Source: an uncultured Eubacteriales bacterium (lineage in GTDB: Bacteria; Bacillota; Clostridia; Peptostreptococcales; Anaerovoracaceae). Taken from it: a stretch of DNA of 9,894 nt. Position numbers and translations under genes: made by a program. Shown here piece after piece: positions 6,998 to 9,894 of this stretch; the stretch's first letter is position 1, and each line of letters starts with the position of its first letter. The notes beneath the pieces were generated by a model. That model was given only the letters and a program-made list of their open reading frames with translations. It was not told where the DNA came from and searched no databases. The stretch covers positions 1 through 9,894 of the forward strand of contig CACXCQ010000141.1 of the NCBI GenBank assembly GCA_902766185.1. The letters run 5' to 3'.

Positions 6998-7633
6998 TTA
7001 TTCGAGGACCTGCAGGATCTGGGGCATGAATCGCCTGGCCTGCGGGTAGTCGCGTAGGCAGACGATGGCGAGGATCGTCAGCGGAATGGCCATGGCCGGC
7101 ATTACCAGGCAGAAGCCGAAGAGGATCGGCTCAAAGTCAAAGGATGATCCGATGGCTCCCGCTGCGATGAACAGGAAGGGAGTGGCTGCCCACATCATCG
7201 CCGCCATGAGGCCGTAGGCGATGATCAGGCCGCGAAGGGATTTCAGCACCTTGCAGGTCTCCCGGCGCATGGTCTTCGTGTTGTCCTCGTAGTCGTCGGG
7301 AACGTTGCATTCCGGATGGGACAGACCGTACTCCATTTCCTCCTGGGCGTCCCCGTAGCTTTTGCCTGCGTTTCGGAGCGACGTGCCGGAAGCGAACAAA
7401 CCGAGGCCGAGGACCAGGAGAAGCAATCCCTTCAGAATCGAAAGGCCCATGCAGACCCCTGCGATGAACATGATGACGCTGGCCGCCGTCAGCAGGACCA
7501 GCATCCATCCGCAGACCGTGTATACGGTCTTCTGGCGGCCCACCTGCTCCGTCAGGAAGACTTCGAATTCCTTCTGGATCTGTTCGTGGCTTCTGGCCAC
7601 AAGTTCTTCTACGGATGGTTCATTTTCTTTCAT
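6998..7633 (-). CDS. Four-helix membrane protein of unknown function
   Basis: I do not recognise this 211-residue protein. A polar helical N-terminus (1-35, with EELVARSHEQIQKEFEVFL at 9-27) is followed by two membrane segments (about 38-60 and 65-84). A charged cytoplasmic-type loop (85-133, with YGDAQEEMEYG and DDYEDNTKTMRRE) comes next, then two more segments (about 135-158 and 167-193) and a short basic tail. Both ends and the central loop should face the cytoplasm. The ATG has AGGAG 7 bases upstream (7641-7645 on the plus numbering), and that site lies in the 16-base gap after the cax stop, so it is the second gene of a cax operon. Position hints at a role alongside cation transport, but nothing in the protein proves it. 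Confidence 0.8.
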   Translation of the reverse strand: MKENEPSVEELVARSHEQIQKEFEVFLTEQVGRQKTVYTVCGWMLVLLTAASVIMFIAGVCMGLSILKGLLLLVLGLGLFASGTSLRNAGKSYGDAQEEMEYGLSHPECNVPDDYEDNTKTMRRETCKVLKSLRGLIIAYGLMAAMMWAATPFLFIAAGAIGSSFDFEPILFGFCLVMPAMAIPLTILAIVCLRDYPQARRFMPQILQVLE

Positions 7634-7649
7634 TATATATCTCCTGGTT

Positions 7650-8699
7650 TTACACGAAGAAAAATGCCGCGCCGATGATCACGTAGACGGCCACCAGCTG
7701 TAGTCCCTCCAGCCAGTTGGATTCCCCATCGGATGCCACCCGGTTGGCGATGAGCACGGACGCCGCGGTGGAGACCAGCTCGAAGGGCGTGAACACGATG
7801 CTCATGGGCGTGAAGAGAAGGCTGAGCAGGATCAGCACAGGGATGACGAACAGGATGATCTGCAGGCTGGATCCGAGAGCGATCTCGACGGCTGCGTTCA
7901 TCTTGTTTTTTGCTGCCATGATGATGGCTGTGGAATGCTCCGCCGCGTTTCCGATGATGGGAACGAGGATGATGCCCACGAAGGTGGTGGACAGGCCGGC
8001 GCTTTCGGCCATGGGCTCCACGGTCCCCACGAAGATCTCGGAGAGGATGGCGATGCCCACAGTGGCGGCGACCAGAAGGGTGATGGCCAGCTTCAGGCTC
8101 ATGGAAGGTGCTCCCTCGTCATCCGCCTCGATGGTCTCTTCGTACAGATGCTTGTGGGTGATAAAGGAGAAGACGAACTGCATGACGTAGATCAGCAGCA
8201 TCAGGATGGCCACGATGACGCTCAGCCCTTCCACCTGGGTGGTCAGGGCCGACTCCGGCAGGGTGTGGGTGAAGATGGCCGGGATACACAGCCCCAGCAC
8301 CGCGAACAGGAGCATGCTGGCGGTGATGTTGATGGACTGGCGGTTGAAGGTCTGGGTCTTATGGTTCACCCCGCCGACCAGCATAGCCATTCCCAGAACG
8401 AGAAGGATGTTGCCGATGACGGAGCCGGCTAAAGAGGCCTTGACGACATCGAACATCCCGGCCTTCATGGCCACGAACGCGATGATCAGCTCCGTGGCGT
8501 TGCCGAAGGTGGCGTTCATGAGGCCGCCGATCTTCTGGCCAGCATAGCAGGAGATCACATCCGTGCTCTTTCCCATGAGCCCGGCCAGGGGTATGATGGC
8601 CAGCGAACTGCTGGCAAAAAGCAACGGGTCCGACAGACCCATGAATTTCCCCACGATGGTGACGGGGAAAAATATCAATAATATATACAGGTATTTCAT
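7650..8699 (-). CDS. cax: Ca2+/H+ antiporter, CAX family
   Basis: This 349-residue protein has about eleven membrane helices in two inverted halves, the typical length and plan of bacterial CAX exchangers. The first alpha repeat carries GNATELIIA (66-74) and SVIGNILLVLG (93-103). The second carries GNAAEHSTAI (250-259) and GSSLQIILFVIP (276-287). The glutamates in GNATE and GNAAE are the known ion-binding residues of the CaCA superfamily. An acidic loop (EETIEADDEG, 187-196) separates the halves, as in CAX proteins. It should export Ca2+ (or related divalent cations) in exchange for protons across the cytoplasmic membrane. ATG 8699 (minus strand) has GGAGAA at 8707-8712 and an extended -10 promoter upstream. 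The unknown four-helix gene follows after 16 bases. Confidence 0.93.
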   Translation of the reverse strand: MKYLYILLIFFPVTIVGKFMGLSDPLLFASSSLAIIPLAGLMGKSTDVISCYAGQKIGGLMNATFGNATELIIAFVAMKAGMFDVVKASLAGSVIGNILLVLGMAMLVGGVNHKTQTFNRQSINITASMLLFAVLGLCIPAIFTHTLPESALTTQVEGLSVIVAILMLLIYVMQFVFSFITHKHLYEETIEADDEGAPSMSLKLAITLLVAATVGIAILSEIFVGTVEPMAESAGLSTTFVGIILVPIIGNAAEHSTAIIMAAKNKMNAAVEIALGSSLQIILFVIPVLILLSLLFTPMSIVFTPFELVSTAASVLIANRVASDGESNWLEGLQLVAVYVIIGAAFFFV

Positions 8700-8732
8700 G
8701 TTCTGATTCTCCGATAGTCTTTTGTATTTTGC

Positions 8733-8761
8733 ATTATATCACAAGTTTCAGGTGTTGCGTA
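8733..8761 (-). promoter_or_regulatory. Extended -10 promoter candidate for the cax operon
   Basis: On the minus strand TGATATAAT (8741 to 8733) is a perfect TATAAT box with the TGn extension. The -35 position, 17 bases upstream (8756-8761), reads TACGCA and is poor, as is common for extended -10 promoters. Transcription would start near 8726, about 27 bases before the cax ATG. The -35 region overlaps that of the opposing promoter. Confidence 0.65.
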
Positions 8762-8783
8762 TCGCCGGTGGTCATATTACAAT
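8755..8783 (+). promoter_or_regulatory. Sigma-A-type promoter candidate for the YgjV-like gene
   Basis: TTGCGT (8755-8760) and TACAAT (8778-8783) are separated by exactly 17 bases. The -10 matches consensus at 5 of 6 positions and the -35 at 3 of 6. Transcription would begin near 8790 and give a leader of about 64 bases before ATG 8854. The -35 box lies on top of the -35 region of the opposing cax promoter, so polymerase binding may be mutually exclusive. Confidence 0.5.
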
Positions 8784-8806
8784 ATATGCGTTGCAGCTGA
8801 GGAGCA

Positions 8807-8836
8807 AAGACGAAACGCCGGAAGACGAAATGCCGG
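8807..8836 (+). repeat. Tandem 15-base direct repeat in the YgjV leader
   Basis: AAGACGAAACGCCGG (8807-8821) is followed at once by AAGACGAAATGCCGG (8822-8836), differing in one base. A 4-bp palindromic hairpin, CCGG-CAGA-CCGG (8833-8844), overlaps the second copy and runs into the GGGGGA ribosome site (8843-8848). The differing base creates an ATG at 8830 in frame with the downstream gene. The repeat lies in the leader of the predicted transcript and may bind a regulator or be a simple duplication. Confidence 0.6.
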
Positions 8837-8853
8837 CAGACCGGGGGAACAAT

Positions 8854-9396
8854 ATGATGGTAAAACTGATCGCAAATGGATTCGGCGTTCTTTCAACGCT
8901 CTGTTTCATCTGGTCCTTCCAGGTGAAGTCGAACCGCGCGCTCTACATCATCCAGTCCCTGGCCAACATCTTCTACGGACTCCAGTTCTATCTTCTGGGA
9001 GCCTACGGCGGCCTCTTCAACATGGCCATGCAGATCCTCCGGAACCTCCTTCTGCTGAAGATCGATGACTGGAAGTGGCTGAAGTGGAAGGGCTGCGCGC
9101 CCATCTTCTGCATCCCCAGCCTGATCTACATGATCCTCACCTGGCATAACTGGCAGGACCTTCTTCCCTTCATCGCCTTTGCCGCGGGCAACATGGCCTA
9201 CTGGACGAACAACGCCAAGACCTTCCGCCTGGCGGAGATGTTCTGCATCGCTCCCGCCTGGATGCTCTACGACTTCCTGCAGGGAGCCTACGGCGGCGTC
9301 CTCACCGAAGTGGTGATCCTTGGCTCCGTCATCCTTTCCATCGTCCGCTTCGGCTGGAAAGGGCTGGACGATCCCGAGTTCAGCCAGAAGAAATAA
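8854..9396 (+). CDS. YgjV-like inner membrane protein
   Basis: The 180-residue protein has about six short membrane segments and matches the YgjV (Imp-YgjV) family pattern. It begins IANGFGVLSTLCFIWSFQ (6-23), continues NIFYGLQFYLLGAYGGLFN (38-56) with a following helix, and has LYDFLQGAYGGVLTE (138-152) before the last helix. The two L-x-GAYGG motifs mark an internal duplication. The family has no firmly established function. I chose ATG 8854 because the membrane domain starts immediately and GGGGGA (8843-8848) precedes it; ATG 8857 directly follows and is equally possible. The frame is open further upstream (ATG 8830 and beyond), but that would cover the tandem repeat and the promoter. It is transcribed divergently from cax, and a terminator-like hairpin follows. 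Confidence 0.82.
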   Translation: MMVKLIANGFGVLSTLCFIWSFQVKSNRALYIIQSLANIFYGLQFYLLGAYGGLFNMAMQILRNLLLLKIDDWKWLKWKGCAPIFCIPSLIYMILTWHNWQDLLPFIAFAAGNMAYWTNNAKTFRLAEMFCIAPAWMLYDFLQGAYGGVLTEVVILGSVILSIVRFGWKGLDDPEFSQKK

Positions 9397-9437
9397 CCGG
9401 CATTCCCCTGAACGCAAAGAGGGACATCATCACTCAG

Positions 9438-9472
9438 CCACGTGGAATCACATGATCACATGTGGTTTTTTT
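9438..9472 (+). terminator. Intrinsic terminator after the YgjV-like gene
   Basis: CACATG (9449-9454) and CATGTG (9459-9464) form a stem around the loop ATCA, extendable by T-G and A-T pairs, and seven T residues follow (9466-9472). A competing stem pairs CCACGTG (9438-9444) with CATGTGG (9459-9465), with one G-U pair. Either hairpin ends at the T-run. The stem is modest in GC content. It lies 40-75 bases after the stop codon, as expected for a single-gene transcript. Confidence 0.65.
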
Positions 9473-9582
9473 AATGTTTCTCTAATTTTTGATTCCGGTT
9501 GTGTCGCCACTTCAACAGCAATGAAAAGGAAAAAGCAAATGACCCAAAATTGGATGGGGATGGGTATATGTGCAAGGGCTGG

Positions 9583-9601
9583 CGGTGTCAATCGGTGTCA
9601 A
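9583..9601 (+). repeat. Pair of CGGTGTCAA repeats spaced one helical turn apart
   Basis: CGGTGTCAA occurs at 9583-9591 and again at 9593-9601, so the two copies share one DNA face at a 10-base period. CCGG follows directly. The pair is about 120 bases upstream of the candidate promoter for the exported protein. Such spacing is common for regulator sites, but no regulator can be named. Confidence 0.4.
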
Positions 9602-9707
9602 CCGGAAACACATGAATGGCAAAATATTACTTTAATAGTCAAAAGGTATACACATAAAGTGCAAAAGATAATCAATATTTGACAAATACTACACCATATT
9701 CGGGGTT

Positions 9708-9716
9708 TGATAGTAT
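9708..9716 (+). promoter_or_regulatory. Extended -10 promoter candidate for the exported protein
   Basis: TGATAGTAT combines a TGn extension with a TAGTAT box (4 of 6 matches). A perfect TTGACA lies at 9679-9684, but it is 26 bases from the box, too far for normal sigma-A use. Transcription would start near 9723 and give a leader of roughly 65 bases before ATG 9789. Support is weak and other A/T-rich boxes in the region could serve. Confidence 0.3.
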
Positions 9717-9788
9717 AGGAATTGGAAAACTGATATGTGATACTGTACACGGGTACTCCACTATGAAAGACGAACGGACTTACGAAGT

Positions 9789-9894
9789 ATGAACAGCAAA
9801 AGGAACATGCACAACTTCAGAAAACACATTTGCAGGATCATCTGCCTCGTTATGGCGATGGCCTTTTCTTGTGCAATCGTTCCTCAGGCGGACC
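9789..9894 (+). CDS. N-terminus of an exported protein (cut by window end)
   Basis: ATG 9789 opens a frame that runs off the window after 35 codons. The sequence is a classical Sec signal peptide: a basic n-region (MNSKRNMHNFRKHICR, 1-16), a hydrophobic core (IICLVMAMAFSCAIV, 17-31), then PQAD, with possible cleavage after Ala34. Cys28 is not in a good lipobox (AFSC), so a lipoprotein is unlikely. The mature part is not visible and no function can be given. A strong ribosome site is missing; only ACGGA about 10 bases upstream is seen. A nine-codon frame (9763-9792) overlaps the start, so coupling is possible. ATG 9807 is an internal alternative. The frame is closed upstream by a TGA at 9738. 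Confidence 0.65.
   Translation, partial: MNSKRNMHNFRKHICRIICLVMAMAFSCAIVPQAD

Larger units (their letters stand above)
9397..9788. other. Gene-free, AT-rich intergenic region
   Basis: No supportable gene lies here. After the terminator hairpin the base composition drops to AT-rich, with many A-runs, unlike the GC-rich genes. It holds a tandem 10-base repeat (9583-9601), a TTGACA hexamer at 9679-9684, a second TTGATA at 9707-9712 and an extended -10 candidate at 9708-9716. A nine-codon open frame (9763-9792) overlaps the next start codon. A frame crossing 9320-9682 is open, but it starts inside the YgjV-like gene and lacks a ribosome site or recognisable protein. Confidence 0.6.

Noticed and set aside
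7009..7016. Palindrome CCTGCAGG near the convergent gene ends
   Set aside because: It lies in coding sequence, is short, and has no T-run on either strand.
8722..8853. N-terminal extension of the YgjV-like protein from a TTG at 8722 or ATG at 8830
   Set aside because: The TTG start lies upstream of the predicted promoter, and neither extension resembles the family. ATG 8830 remains a minor possibility.
9320..9682. Open frame of 120 codons running past the YgjV-like stop
   Set aside because: It begins inside the YgjV-like gene in another frame, crosses the terminator and shows no protein-like features.
9679..9716. Full sigma-A promoter using TTGACA at 9679
   Set aside because: The nearest acceptable -10 box is 26 bases away; only the extended -10 at 9708 is kept, at low confidence.
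9745..9756. Small hairpin GTAC-ACGG-GTAC in the leader of the exported protein
   Set aside because: A 4-bp stem is too short to separate from chance.

Overview
The window looks like chromosomal DNA of a Gram-positive anaerobe. Its genes are fairly GC-rich, while the last ~400 bases contain a clearly AT-rich stretch. Two YhgE/Pip-type envelope proteins, clean AGGAG-type ribosome sites and TATAAT-like -10 boxes fit a Clostridia-like member of the Bacillota; Coriobacteriia cannot be excluded. Nothing in the sequence fixes the genus. No tRNA, rRNA, CRISPR array, transposase or phage gene was seen. Most genes encode membrane proteins.

Layout. Bases 1-108 hold the C-terminal end of an unrecognised protein, followed 2 bases later by a LOG-family phosphoribohydrolase-like gene (111-668). 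An 84-base gap carries a strong hairpin without a T-run. Then comes a tightly packed plus-strand cluster: a YjdF/DUF2238-like membrane protein (753-1613), a YhgE/Pip protein (1620-3698, GTG start), a 98-aa two-helix membrane protein (3698-3994), a second YhgE/Pip protein (3991-6135) and an MscS-type channel (6158-6994). Stop and start codons overlap on both sides of the small protein, so the three genes are probably translated together.

The minus strand then carries a cation/H+ antiporter of the CAX family (8699-7650) followed by a four-helix membrane protein (7633-6998). The latter ends 3 bases from the mscS stop codon. A 154-base divergent intergenic region separates cax from a YgjV-like membrane protein (8854-9396). 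It holds two back-to-back promoter candidates whose -35 regions overlap, plus a tandem 15-base repeat. A terminator-like hairpin follows the YgjV-like gene. A ~390-base AT-rich non-coding stretch then leads to the start of a signal-peptide-bearing protein (9789 to the window end).

How the genes may work together. The central cluster reads as an envelope module: two related proteins with long extracellular, partly coiled-coil domains and ABC-2-like membrane bundles, a small partner between them, and a tension-gated channel. The best candidate for an undescribed system is the YhgE - small membrane protein - YhgE triad. Its function is not known from sequence. The cax operon and the MscS gene both suggest ion and osmotic homeostasis, but joint regulation is only inference.
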